The notes below the pieces were generated by a model. The model was not told the origin of the DNA. It saw nothing but the letters and a program-made list of their open reading frames with translations, and made no database searches. 64,000 nucleotides of DNA from Eucommia ulmoides (taxonomy: Eukaryota; Streptophyta; Magnoliopsida; Garryales; Eucommiaceae): contig CM028329.1 of NCBI GenBank assembly GCA_016647705.1, positions 61,211,231 through 61,275,230 on the forward strand, read 5' to 3'. A program made the position numbers and the translations under genes. Position 1 is the stretch's first letter. Each line of letters starts with the position of its first letter. Of the stretch, positions 46,231-58,275 are shown piece by piece.

Positions 46231-49200
46231 TTAGACGACCGATTTCAGAGGAGGTGCAGGAGGTTGCGCGAGTTTTAAAGGGTTTGTAATAACATCGTCT
46301 ATAAGCCCGTATTCCTTTGCTTCCATGGGATTCATAAAAAAGTCGGTGAGGGTGTCCTCGTTCACTCTCCTAATGCGTTGCCCGGTGTGGTACGCAATAT
46401 ATGCGTTCAGCACTGCCTTGTGATGCAGGACTTCAGCTGTCTAAGCAACAAGAAAAATAGCAACTACTATCATGATTTAGAGCTCAAAAGAAAAGAAGAA
46501 ATTAATGACAAGGTGATGAACACGACACAAATTGCATGTTAATGGTATGGACAAGGTATTTGAAGGTGTGTCATTTCGAAAAGGGATTTGTAAATTTTTC
46601 TCTAAGATCTCACCCAATCGCACCCTAAAAGTTAACATTTGCAGGCAATAGAGTTCTTAAATGGGGATAAATCGCCAAATTTAAGCCTAACAGGATATAG
46701 CAAGAATAACTAAAAAAGCAAAGAAAAACAAGGCTATGCTGGTGTCAGGGTCGGCTTTGAGAAATTAGAGGCCCTAAGCGAAATTTGAAAACGGGACCTT
46801 CATTGTTTAAATATATTTTTTAAAAATATTTATAAAATTAAAAATGTTAAAAGAAAAGATAGTTAATACAGTGATTGATGAACAAAATTGAGGTTTTTTC
46901 TTTTATTTTACATGATATTAATAAAAATAATTAAAAAAATATAGGGGCACCAAAAATTTGGGAGGCCCTAAGCGACCGCCTTGGTGGCCTTGCCCAAGGC
47001 CGGCCATGGCTATCATAAAAAAAAAAAAGAATGACCAAAAAGATCAATCATAAGCTATGGGGGAGTACCTGAATTTCTATTTCTTTAAGGGTACCTCCTA
47101 TGTCACTAAGAGGCTGGTGGACCATTATCCTTGCGTTTGGCAGGCTATATCTTTTCCCTTCAGTCACCATTAAGAAGTTTGAAAGGATGTTTAGTAATCT
47201 CATAGAGCAATTCAAAAACAGTAATGTCTTGAGTTGATTGTTCACCTTTGGTGCCAGCACTAAGAAGGAAAGCTCCCATGCTGTGTATGAGAGGGGAAAA
47301 AAAAAAAAAGCACCAATAAGAAGATAAAGAGCATAAAAAACTCACATTAAAATAAAATTAAAGGCACGTTTAATTGAATTTATCAAGTGTTAAATATATT
47401 AAGTATTTACTTTTTTAATACTTTTAATTAAATTAAAAGTGTGTGTGTGTGTGTATATCTTTGTTCAACTTTTTTGTCCCTGAAATAATTTTCACAACTT
47501 TCGTTTTCCAAAATACTCTCTCTACAACTTTCTCTCGCTATTTTTTTCTCAATTTAGTACTTTCCTTCCCTATCTATCATTGTTTATATTAACTTTTTCT
47601 GCAAGATTTTATAGTATTAATGTTGAATAGTGGTTGTCGTGGACAGATGTTCAATGGTTTTAAGTTAGAAGTGCTAAAAAAAATAAGTGAGACTCACATC
47701 ATTTAAAATTTCAACAAGTTTTAAACAATACTTATATTTTAAATGATTGCTTCATTTTGTTATAAAAGGCACTTAATATGATAAGTACTTAATGCATTCA
47801 ATTTTAAATGCTGAGTTGTGTTATCAAACGAGTACTAAGTCAACCATAAATTCAAATCATTCGCCTCGGTTACATGACACGATCAACTTTAAGTGGTAAA
47901 AACTACCACATTATTTTTTTCATCCTTTCTTTTACTATATCAAAGAGGCACTAAGTGAAGGTTTTCAATAACCCATTTTTTTGTTTCTTTTAAACCAGCT
48001 AGAAGTAATTTTGTTAAAACTTATATGAAATATATCTTTTACCTAGCTGCCAGTCCGACACATACGGTGGATACATCAGGTCGAATATGCTTCATCGCAT
48101 CAAATATGGCCATACCTAGTAAAGGATTGAACCATGAAAACCATTCAATTTAAAAAAAGAAAAATAAACAAAAACGACCAAAACCAATTACAGAAACCAT
48201 TGTCACTTCTCTCCATGAAAAATAATCATAATTCAAGAAAAATAAAATATTACCGGCAGTCACTGATCCTCCCTGAGAGTTCACATACATCACGATATCC
48301 TGTTCAAAATACCATTGGATGTTTGATAGTTAATCCTTCAACAATGAATCTCAACAGGGAAAAATATGCACAAACATAATTATATACAATGAACGGCATC
48401 ATTTAGAAATTAGAATTTTCATTTATTAGTTTCAAGAAATGTTATGGTTCGGTTCACAGGTTTTACTTCAAGTATTTAGGAGACCAACAAATAACTTCAG
48501 AAATGCAAGAATCTAGACAAAACTCAACGTGAGTCTTCATATTTGATTGTTGCTAGAGTCTACACAACTATTCATTATGCAGTTCATGTTGCTCTCACAA
48601 AGAATTTGTAGCTTCATTGGTAAGTATTCCTTGTGATCTAGGGAGTCAATTGAAATTCAAATATATATGGAGGCAAATCTTTGCCCATAAAATAAATAAA
48701 CCTATTGCTCTCTTATGAATTGTAAAGATTGTTATTCAATTTACACTCATCGTGTAACAATTTTTGTCATAATTCAAGAATTTAGACTCCATCTCTCTTC
48801 ATCAATTCTACCAACAATCAATTTCAGTTTAGTGTTCAATACTCATTTCATTCACTTTTTTCCCTTGTGTACATAGATTCGAATTGTGCCATAGTAGGAA
48901 AATCAATCCCAGAATTTGACTAGAAAAACCGGAAAGAGAAGTAGCAAACCTTGTTAGGATCAAGCGCATCAAGATATAGAAGCTGACAAACGATCATGTT
49001 TGCCATATCGTCTTCAATTGAGCCAGCACAGCGTACAATTCTCTACAAAAAAAATGGGGCATCAGCATGTAAGATCAAGATCAAACAGTTCAACTCGTTT
49101 CCTAGCTATCAACTGAATATTATTAACGCAGTTTTTTTACATATTGAAACAACTGAGAGATAGAATCATGGAAAGTCTCGAGGCTGATGGGAGGCGGCTC

Positions 49201-49684
49201 CGGCGGAGGTTGTCTTCCGCGTCCACATGAAGGCGATTGCCGCGAAGATGGAATTTCTAAATCCTCCCTACAAATTCAAAATCCAAATAAATTAAGGATA
49301 TGAAAGCAACCGAACACAACACGAGTAAGTGACGACGGTAAAACTCTGACCTGATAGACCAAATTTCGTGCGGTGAGCTCCTCGGCGCCGGACGAGAGTG
49401 AGGTCCGCCAGAGTAGATGGCCTTCGCGACGGAACCCCGTCGAATGTTCTTCTTCCTCTGATCAATAGTTATTTTTCTCGAATTCCTGAAAATTAGGGAT
49501 GCGGTTGATGAGTAACTTTGCGCAGAATAACTAGAGAGAGAGAGGGAAGTGCTTCAGAGAAAGAGTACCTGGAAAGAAGGGAATCCAAGGGGAGAGATGA
49601 CGGTTCGGAAGAGGAGGGCCAAGGATTCGTGTTGGAGAAGAGAGGAGAGTTGAATCTGAGAGAAGAAACGCACGAATTCGCCAT
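46231..49684 (-). CDS. CLPP5: Plastid ClpP protease subunit, CLPP5 type (copy A)
   Basis: Nine exons encode 307 residues: 49684-49569, 49485-49351, 49267-49141, 49042-48950, 48299-48254, 48115-48043, 47280-47246, 47157-47069 and 46440-46231. All junctions are GT-AG and in phase; exon 7 is only 35 nt. A Ser-rich N-terminus ([13 protein letters not shown]) fits a plastid transit peptide. The core belongs to the ClpP5 subunit of the stromal Clp protease, a P-ring component. The triad is intact: Ser197 (split codon, [12 protein letters not shown]), His222 ([10 protein letters not shown]) and Asp271 (TLTDFFM). Oddities: NSPGGS before the active site is NSQGGS here (Gln166), and the linker at 93-110 ([18 protein letters not shown]) has diverged from the usual SSPYFPAYAQ-type sequence. 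Copy B is 3.5 kb upstream in the same orientation. Confidence 0.9.
46748..47010. mobile_element. Short MITE in the last intron of ClpP5 copy A
   Basis: It begins CAGGGTCGGCTTTGAGAAAT and ends GCCCAAGGCCGGCC; between are GGCCCTAAGCGAAATTTG and, inverted, GGGAGGCCCTAAGCGACCGC. The AT-rich middle (GTTAATACAGTGATTGATGA, TTGAGGTTTTTTC) matches, inverted, the block at 33,015-33,260. No clear target duplication was found. Confidence 0.55.
47359..47845. mobile_element. Possible MITE in a ClpP5 copy A intron
   Basis: The left side GGCACGTTTAATTGAATTTA, then GTTAAATATATTAAGTATTT, is loosely mirrored at the right by AAGTACTTAATGCATTCAAT and GTTATCAAACGAGTACT. It contains a short (GT)n run at 47,440-47,455. 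The inverted repeat is imperfect, so this is tentative. Confidence 0.35.
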
Positions 49685-52600
49685 TGGAGACTGGAGAGAG
49701 CTTCAGAGGGCCGCGAAAACGTAGAAAGGGTTAGCGGCTTATCTAACTCGAAATTGCAATTTAAAAAATAAAACATTTTTTTTAATTATTTTAACAAAAT
49801 TATAAAATACCAAATACAGATTAGTCTTGCATCCTGTATGAGTGTGAGAATACTCGTGAATATACAAAAAAAAAATACCGTCATTAAAATGAGGTTTAAA
49901 TCCATAAATATGTATGTATTATTTTCTCTTCTTTATGAGTGTTCTTGTTGCAGCGGATTTAGAAAATTAATTGAGGCGCGGATTATTTTTTTAAAAAAAA
50001 TATTAAATATATTCATAATTCAAGAGAGTTATATAAAATTTGAAGAAAATTCAATTATTTTTTTTTAAAGAAAATATAAGAATAATAATGAAATTTTTTA
50101 AAAACTTAGGGAGAAATTGAGTCGCCCCTCGACTCTTAAAATTTAGGTAAGATTGCGTAAATCTGATACTTTTTAGATTCTATAATGGTGACAACCTTCG
50201 TGCATTGGGTTACCCTTTTATAATATTAATTAATAGTATTAACGATATCATAGTTAATATTTATAATATCTTATGAATTGTAAAACTAAAAAAATAAAAA
50301 AATTTGCACCATTAATAATATATAAATATCTTGTATTTTGAGATAAACTCATTATATATACATAAATTTGTAGAGCTTTTTGTACTTTGGACCACTGAAA
50401 AAAAATTAAAAAATCACTTTAATCTAGGGATGGTCATGGGCCTGAGGGTCCGCCCAGCCCGAATAGTCTGGCCTTATTTTTTTAGGGTTTGGGCTTAGAG
50501 TTTGAGCCCACGGGCAGGGTCTAGGCCTAGGTATTAGGGCTCGATCAAAATTAGGGCCGGGTTTGGGCAAGACTAAAAAATTTTAGGCCCGGCCCGGCCC
50601 GAAGGATATTTAAAAAAATAAAATATATATATATATATATATACACACACATACATACATTACAATACAACCCTTGGAATATTGGTTTCCTTTAGAAATT
50701 GTAATTTTAATATTTTTTGTTGGTTTGGTGTTGAATTATTTGTATTTATTTTTGAAATTAAAAAAAAATATAGGGCCGGGGGCCCGTAGGCCGGACTTTG
50801 GGCTTAGATTTTTCTTATAGGGCCGGGCTTGGGTATAGAATTAAAGCCCGATCATCGAGCCGGGCCGGGCTAGGGCCCAACGTTTTTTTGTAATACACTA
50901 GTCTAAATCCGGCCCGGCCCGACCCACGACCATCCCTACTTTAATCTCTCTTTTTAATTTTAACACACTAAATCGTTAAGTATACAAATTGTGTCAATAA
51001 ATTTTTCTGTCATTTTTATAACATAATTTATCCACTTAGGTGATTTCGTATTTGACACGTGACTAGTTTCTGTCATGAAAAATGACGAAATTACCGATTT
51101 AAACTTACTTGACACAATTTGAATATTTTAGGATTTAACATGTTTAAATTAAAAATAAGGACAATTATGCAACACTCCTAAGAAGGGAGTAAAACTACCA
51201 AATAGACCATTTTTTAGTGGCTCACCAAATAGTTATTTGTAATTATTCTATCAGATTTATCCCTGCAACTAATTATATAAAACTTCTAAAAAAATAGACA
51301 TTCAAAATCATTTTATTAAAATCAAAATAAGTATTATTTTACATATTTTTTTCACCATTTAATTATATATTCAAATTCGTCTTAATAAAATCTTTAAAAT
51401 GATATCATATTCAATATTTTTTTATTTTTTCAGATTCGCATTACATTCATCATGATATTTTCAGAATTTTCAAATTTCACATTCAGAATTTTCAAATTTC
51501 ACATTCATATTACATTCAACATGCTATTCGAAATTTTTTGTAGTTTTCACTTCATGTTTAATTCAACATGATATTTTTTGGATGATTTAACTATATATTC
51601 AGATTTATTTAAATAAGATCTTAAAAAAATTCATTATTTTTTCATAAAAATTTCAAATTTGTATTATATTCAACATGGTATTTTAAGAATTTTTAATTTT
51701 TACATTCGCGTTACATTTAACGTGCTATTTCGAAACTTCCGTAATTTTTCACATCATGTTGAATTCAAGATGGTATTTCTTTTATGATCTAATCATGTAT
51801 TCAAATTCATATGAATAAAATAAAAATGATACCACGCTCGTCAAATTTTCAATAAAAATTCATATTCATGTTATGTTCAATACAAAATTCACGTTTGTGT
51901 TATATTCAACCTTGTGGAATGACAAAATTGTGCGAATCTAATTTCGAATTTGAAATTAGAACTATTCAGTGACACAATTTTAGATAATGAAGATTATTTT
52001 GTTCAATTAAAAAATTTGGAACAATTTGAAAGATTTAGACCCATATCGAGACTATCCGGTCACCTTTTTAAGGAATATAGGAGTTAGAAATTTCTTCAAA
52101 AGTGCAATGTGCAAGAAACTCTATTAAACCCACCCACACTATTTGGTGAACTTTTTTTCCTCAAAAGTTCCTTTTAACATTGAATTATTTTTTCATCAAT
52201 TTTCACAAGATTTTATGTTATTTTACTAAACCCAACCAAATCAAACCAAACATAAATTCATAAATTCACGATACAGTTCGATTCGATTTAAAATTTTAAG
52301 AAAATCAAACCAACCCGAACCAACACAATAAAATTCGATTTGGTTCCTTTCAATTTATCGTGTGAGCTATTTCGGGCCTATTCATTTTTTTTGGATTATT
52401 TTTGGAATTTATTTGTTATAATGAGATTTAAAAAAAAAATGGACTACATTAAAAAAAAAAAAAAAAAAAAAAAAAAATAATCATAACAATTAAAAAAATA
52501 TATATCAATTAATTGAAATATTTTACAAAATTAAACCATACCATTTTTTTAATCAAAAAAAATCCACACAAAAATAAACCATACCAATTGAGACAACAAA

Positions 52601-53159
52601 AAAACAAAAACAAATTACAAACAAAACAATAACAAATAAGTGTTCCTACAAAATAAAAGACAAAACATACACTACGAACTAGTAAAAAAAAAAGAAAAAA
52701 AAAACATAATTCCATTGTCAGAAAAAGAAACATCCATGATTCGATTCGGATGGAACCCGACAAAAAATTCAAAAGTCGAAATAAATCGTTTCCTCTTTTA
52801 AACCTGCCAACAACCATTCGGTTTGATTCAATTCGGGTTTTTTTTTTTTTTATAATTTTTACTTACAACCCTAATCCTATTGAGCCTTTCCATTTTGACA
52901 CATCATTTTCACCCAAATGTTGTATTATAAAACTAATTCCGTTAGACCATCATCAAATGATCAAATGAAAAGTCACCCATGCTTAATAAACAAACACAAA
53001 CAAATAAAAAAGAAAGTGTTCCTCTCTCAAATTTGTTCTAAAAATTTGGAATCAGAACAGAAAATGATTTAATTTTGTTTGCACTTCTCTATTTTTTGTT
53101 CCAACTTCTAAAAAAAAAAAACAAAAAACTAACCGATGGGAGGCACTCGATCGAGTCCT
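49685..53159. other. Intergenic between the ClpP5 pair
   Basis: The promoter of copy A must lie just right of 49,684. No other gene is seen. Contents: family-3 MITE remnants (50,385-51,185) interrupted by a hAT-type MITE (50,425-50,938); 51,300-51,950 with many ACATTCA-ATTACATTCAACATG-type repeats; a poly(A) tract near 52,449-52,477; and low-complexity AT DNA to the end of copy B. Confidence 0.6.
50425..50938. mobile_element. hAT-type MITE nested in an older MITE
   Basis: The ends TAGGGATGGTCATGGG and CACGACCATCCCTA form the inverted repeat. The flanking 8-bp duplication CTTTAATC (50417-50424 and 50939-50946) is perfect. The interior is rich in GGCCCGGCCCG motifs and has a short TA/CA microsatellite (50,620-50,665). 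It is 514 bp long and non-coding. The DNA outside it (GAGCTTTTTGTACTTTGGAC on the left, AACACACTAAATCGTTAAGT on the right) is a split copy of family 3. Confidence 0.85.
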
Positions 53160-56100
53160 TTAAGCAGCATCGGCGGCAAGCTGTCGAAGAGGATTGGGAG
53201 TATTTTGAATAATAGCATCAATCATCCCATAGTCTTTGGCTTCCTGGGCACTCATGAAGAAATCGAAGTTGGTGTCTTTAGTGATTTGGTCCAATGTCTG
53301 TCCAGTTCGGTACGCAAGATATCCAAGCAGGACTGACTTGTGATGGGCGAGTTCGTTCCTCTAACAACAACAACAATCAAGATTTTTAACATCACAAAAA
53401 ATAAAGAAACTCGGCGTTTTTACGATGCATTTCGTACAAATTTTCCCCTATTTCTTTTTGGGAAATTTTATTATACTATATTGTCTTTAAAATAATCCAC
53501 TTATCGCCTTTTTGTCCACTTTTTTGGGTCATTTGAATAAGCTTTTAGTCTCACGGTTAATATCAACTAGTTGTTGAATCCATCATATCAACAAAGTTTT
53601 TTTTAGTCGTCGGTTGTACGAAATGAAAAATGAACTAATCAATGTCATGATTAAAGGGAGACATACCCGAACAATCACATCAGAAAATCTACCTCCTCCG
53701 GTCCGTGAAATAGGCTGACGGATCATCACCCTCGAGTTTGGCAGGCTAAATCTTTTTCCTATGGTCGCCATTATATTATAAATAGATTAAAATGGAAGTT
53801 TTCGTAATTTCGGAAAACAATTCTAGAGCTAACGAGATGAGTGAATTTGTTTACCTTCAGCACCAGCACAAAGAAGAAAAGCCCCCATGCTGTTCATGAG
53901 GGAAAAGAAGATTATATAGTATGCATTTGGTGTAGTACCAGAACAAATATAAGCAAGAAACTATAAAGGTGTTTTTGAGTCAAGGTTTTAGGGAAAGGAG
54001 TTGATTTTTATGACGAGTTTCCGAAAAATTTGGCTAGTGTTTCTACTTTTCTGTTTCTACTTACAATAAACAGGAATGGGAATTCTGTTTCCATTCTGAA
54101 ATATTCCAGGAATAGCACATGTTTGGTAATGACCAATATCTTGAAATTGTTTCAATTACTTTATGAGAACAGAAACAAGAAAAACATTTGGTTGCAACAT
54201 ATATGATGGCCAACATGGTGGTGGTGGCCGGCAAGGTGACGGTGGAAATAGTTTTGCAGGACTAAATAGGAATCAAAATTTTCTTGTTTCTCAGATTCTT
54301 AAGGAATTCAGGAATTACTCCAAAAATTTTGAAAAAAAAAATCTTGTTTGGCTACTTCAAAAGACTAGAAAATATCCCTAGCCTCTGATAGCGCATCAAA
54401 CAAAAAAACTAAAAAAAGCATGAACATTTAATAGAAAAAGGGCCCTAAAACTTAAGATTAAAAGTTGAGACGACAAATTAATCTGGCATCAATAAGTTCA
54501 TACTTAATAATTATTTAATAATGTTTAACGAAGAAAAAATTAGCAAAAATTACAAAAAACTATAGCAATAAATCTTTTTACCTAGCAGCCATTCCAAGAC
54601 AAATGGTGGAAACATCCGGCCGAACAAACCTCATCGCGTCAAATATGGCCATACCTAAGAGGATTGAAGAATGAAAAATCATTATTAAATTAGAAAAAAA
54701 AAAAAAAAAGTAATAACAGACCCCAGCCTATTATTACACAGAACGGCGTCAAGTCTCCATGAGGAGCCATCCAAATTTAAAAAAAAAAATATATTGAAAT
54801 ATTACCGGCCGTTACTGACCCTCCAGGAGAGTTCACATACATCACAATATCCTGTTAAAAATATCGGCACAGTTTAATACTTGATCACTCAACATTGAAT
54901 CCCAATATATAAAAATCTTGACATCATAATTGCCAGTGCACCAATTACATATAATGAGGAACATGTGAATGTGAAAGTACAGCTAAGAGAAAGTTGTATA
55001 GAATATTATAGACACAGACATTTGTACACAAATACTTTTTTTGAGGTTGGAAATATTTAAAAAATAAAATAAAAAAAATACTTATTACATTCAACACTTA
55101 ATAAACTCAGTTCGTCACTAAAATTTCAGCACTTAATTTTAAGTTTTATCAAACAGGTCCTAAGTATTGACTAAGATCATATATAGCAAAAGAAGATCTC
55201 TCTCTATAAATTTCATATGTCATTCAGCAATTTTATTAATTAGTCTCAAGACAACATGATCTAAGCTCACGGGTTCACAAAAAAAAAAAAAAATGGAAAA
55301 TCAACGAAGAACTTCTTACAAATGTGAAATGCCAAAAGCTAGACAAAACCCAATGGAAGCCTTGCTATTTGACTGTTAATTGGCCTGGTGTCCGTTATCC
55401 AGTTCCATGTGTTAATCAATTTATGCAAGAACCTCTATCGGATTATTTCATCTCTGCTCTATGGCGTTCCGATATTCAGATAAGAATGTACTGATTTTTC
55501 GCATGAGCAAATTAAGATTATCGCGAATCATTATCGCAGCCAGTGCATTTGTTATTGATAACAAGACACACTCGCCGAAATTGAACAGGAAATCAATGCT
55601 TAATTTAAGGGCATCAAATAGGAAAGAGGAGGAGGTATCATACCTTGTCAGGATCAACTGAACCAAGATAAAGAAGCTGACCAACAATATTTTTTGCCAA
55701 ACGGTCATCAATCTTGCCACAGCAGCGTATTATTCTCTAGAAAATGCGCAATTCAAATTCTAGTATCAGTAACTAAGAGCTACATCAAACAATTCGAAAT
55801 CGTTTATGAATGATAAACTGATAAAACATCAAACACCATGATTTTACATATTTAAAAAGCTGATTGATAGCGCCCTGGAGACGATCCTGGCCCTGTTGAG
55901 GCCCCCGTTGTCCTCCTTGTGCAAATGCTGGGAAGAACGGCGAAGACGGAACTTCTAAGTCATCCCTAACCATTCAACAGTCAAAATCCAATCAAAAATA
56001 AGAAAGCAAATTCAGAAACAATCCGAGTAAGTAACGACATAATAAAAACCTAACCTAATGGACCAAATTCCCTGCCGCGAACTCTTCTCCGGCGAATGAG

Positions 56101-56363
56101 ACTCGCCAGTTTGGACGGCCTTCGTCAGAGAGAGATTCTTCCGATCACCGGTCAATTTTCTCGATTTCCTGCGAATTAAGGAGTAGCAATGAGAGAAATG
56201 GAGATAGAGAGAGCACAACTGCGCAAGAGAAAGAGTACCTGGAACTCGAACGAAGGGATTCGAAGGGGAGAGAAGACGGTTCGGAAGAGGAGGGCCAAGG
56301 ATTATTAGTGTATGAGAATATAGGAGAGTTGAATCTGAGAGAAGAAACGCAGGAATTCGCCAT
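53160..56363 (-). CDS. Plastid ClpP subunit, CLPP5 type (copy B), catalytic His replaced
   Basis: Nine exons with the same boundaries as copy A encode 298 residues: 56363-56239, 56168-56055, 55965-55848, 55736-55644, 54851-54806, 54654-54582, 53889-53855, 53758-53667 and 53360-53160. The transit peptide start is nearly identical to copy A ([14 protein letters not shown]). The linker [20 protein letters not shown] is family-like and NSPGGS is normal. Ser190 ([12 protein letters not shown]) and Asp265 ([11 protein letters not shown]) are present. The position of the catalytic His is Arg215 ([10 protein letters not shown]; codon CGT for expected CAC/CAT), so peptidase activity is predicted to be lost. 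No stop, frameshift or splice defect is visible, so it looks expressible. It may act as a ClpR-like structural subunit or be a decaying duplicate. Confidence 0.88.
54040..54375. mobile_element. MITE-like repeat, copy b, in a ClpP5 copy B intron
   Basis: Same block order as 45,515-45,890: ACTTTTCTGTTTCTACTTAC, TTTGGTAATGACCAATATCT, TTGAAATTGTTTCAATTACT, GGTGGTGGTGGCCGGCAAGG, AATAGTTTTGCAGGACTAAA and TTCTTAAGGAATTCAGGAAT. It lies between exons 6 and 7 of copy B and has no equivalent at that position in copy A. Confidence 0.55.
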
Positions 56364-56535
56364 TGATGATTCCAGAGGTCTGCTGAAATCTTACTATGGA
56401 AGAAGGGTTAACAGCTAATGTAGCGGCTTATCTGTTGGAAGATAGCTGCAAGCGGAGAAAAAGACATGGATATAGTGTTCTCCCAACAAATATTTTTTCA
56501 CAGGTTCAAATTTTTGACTTTGCAGAGATCCTTTA

Positions 56536-57056
56536 GGTGGCGTTTGATTTAGTGTTCTCACTTTTCTGAATCTAACTGGGTTGGATTGGATTGAATTGGG
56601 TTGAGAATTTTGGGAACAGAATTGCGTTTGGTAACAACAATTTTTATTTTGTGTTGAAGACAGAATCGTGTTTGGTAACGATTTTATCCTAAAACTAATT
56701 TTTTTTTTCGAGATTTTGTTTTTGTGTTTGGCGGCGGTGGACGGTGGCTGGACGGCGGGAGGGCGGCGACGACGGTGGTGGGAAGTGGCGGCGACGGTCG
56801 TCGGCCGGCGGCGGCAGCAGCGAGTGGTCGTTGGACGGTGGCCAGAGTTGAGAGGGTTGGGTTGATTGTTTTGGGCAAAAAAAAGATCAAGTTTTTTTTA
56901 TTTCTCATTTCCTTAACATTTTGAAAATCAATTCCTATTTTTTGGATTGGGTTGGGTTAAGTTTTGTATTTGCCAAACGCGTTCCCAAAAATCAAACTCA
57001 GAATTTTTGGATTTGATTGAGTTGGTTTTGGTTGGGAACACTAATCAAACGGGGCC
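56536..57056. mobile_element. PIF/Harbinger-like MITE
   Basis: The left end GGTGGCGTTTGATTTAGTGT and right end GGAACACTAATCAAACGGGG with following CC form the inverted repeat. A 3-bp TTA duplication flanks it (56533-56535, 57057-57059). The centre is GC-rich (GGCGGCGGTGGACGGTGGC). The 521-bp element sits about 170 bases upstream of the copy B start codon, in its likely promoter. Confidence 0.72.
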
Positions 57057-57444
57057 TTAATTGCTTTAACTCAAATAAATTTTAGGAATTCTTGTTGAGA
57101 GGTCCCATAAGTGAGAATCATCACTTTCTACAACGTTGGATGGTCCTCCCATAAGTGATATTTTCCACTTATGGGATTTTTGGAGGAATTTTCCTAGATT
57201 TTACCACTTAAACTGCACCTAGATATTTTTTTCAGTGAACACAAATAAAAAAAAATAATAATAATATTTTAAATTTTTACAAATAATAATATTTATCTAT
57301 TATTGTAAAATTAAATTTTTGTAAACTGCATACGTTAAAATTTTAATTTTGTGAAAAGTTGACCAACAACTTATAATATTAATATCTTATAAATATAGTT
57401 AAGATAAATAATTTTTAAAAAATATTAATTTCATATTTTAGTTT

Positions 57445-57955
57445 TGTTGAGTTTATCCCGTATTGAATTTGAAAGGAGTTGATGATCAGGTAATAAATGT
57501 AAGAGAGTCTTATTTTATGAGTTTGCTTTTGGTTTGAGAGAGACTTAAGATCACCCTATACTGATATCAAAGCACAAGTTACAATAATTCCGGCTCAATA
57601 ATTATAAGGGGAGAGACTGGTTGAAGGTTAAACGACCAAAGGACCCATGTGTAAGCAGGAGATTGTTAGGTTTATTTCACATCGGATATGCAACGGACTA
57701 GTGGTCAAGTTATAAGTGTGAGAAAAATTTTATCTCGTAGCCCAAATTACAACAATAATTCTAGTCCAATAGTCACAAAAAGAGAGACTGATAAAAAATT
57801 AACTTATCAAAAACCCAATTTATGAAGAAAAGATTGTTTATTTTATCCCACATCTGATGTGGAAAAAAATTAATAGTCAGGTTATAAATATAAAAATAAA
57901 AAACTAACCTCACCACCTAAAATTACAATTACTTATAGAAATCCAACAATCACTG
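57445..57955 (+). mobile_element. Degenerate TRIM with three LTR-like repeats
   Basis: LTR-like repeats begin at 57445 (TGTTGAGTTTATCCC), 57664 (TGTTAGGTTTATTTCACAT) and 57835 (TGTTTATTTTATCCCACAT). They share TTATAA-TGTGAGA/TAAGAGAG and CACATC-GAT-TG blocks with the TRIM at 22,890. After the first is TGATATCAAAGC, a decayed primer-binding site. Two internal segments share GGGGAGAGACTG / AAAGAGAGACTG. An LTR-interior-LTR-interior-LTR order suggests recombination between two copies. Confidence 0.65.
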
Positions 57956-58275
57956 AATTCCACAGTAATTATTATAATTTTTTGTATGAAAAATTACAAT
58001 ATAATTTTCATGTATTACAGTAACTTTAGACTTCTGAAAAAATTACTGTAAACCGCTAGCTACATACTAAAATTAAAATTTTGTAAACTGCCCCGACAAA
58101 CAAAACCATTCAGCAACCAAGTCTATAAGACTATCAAGAAAATCAATGAGAAAAAAGCCACAAAATATCATTAAAAAAGAGCGATTTATACATAAAAAAG
58201 ATGTTTCCACCATAGGTTTGTTTCTAACAATGTTGTCTTAACCACTTAATAACAGATTAAACTCAGCAAAGCACA

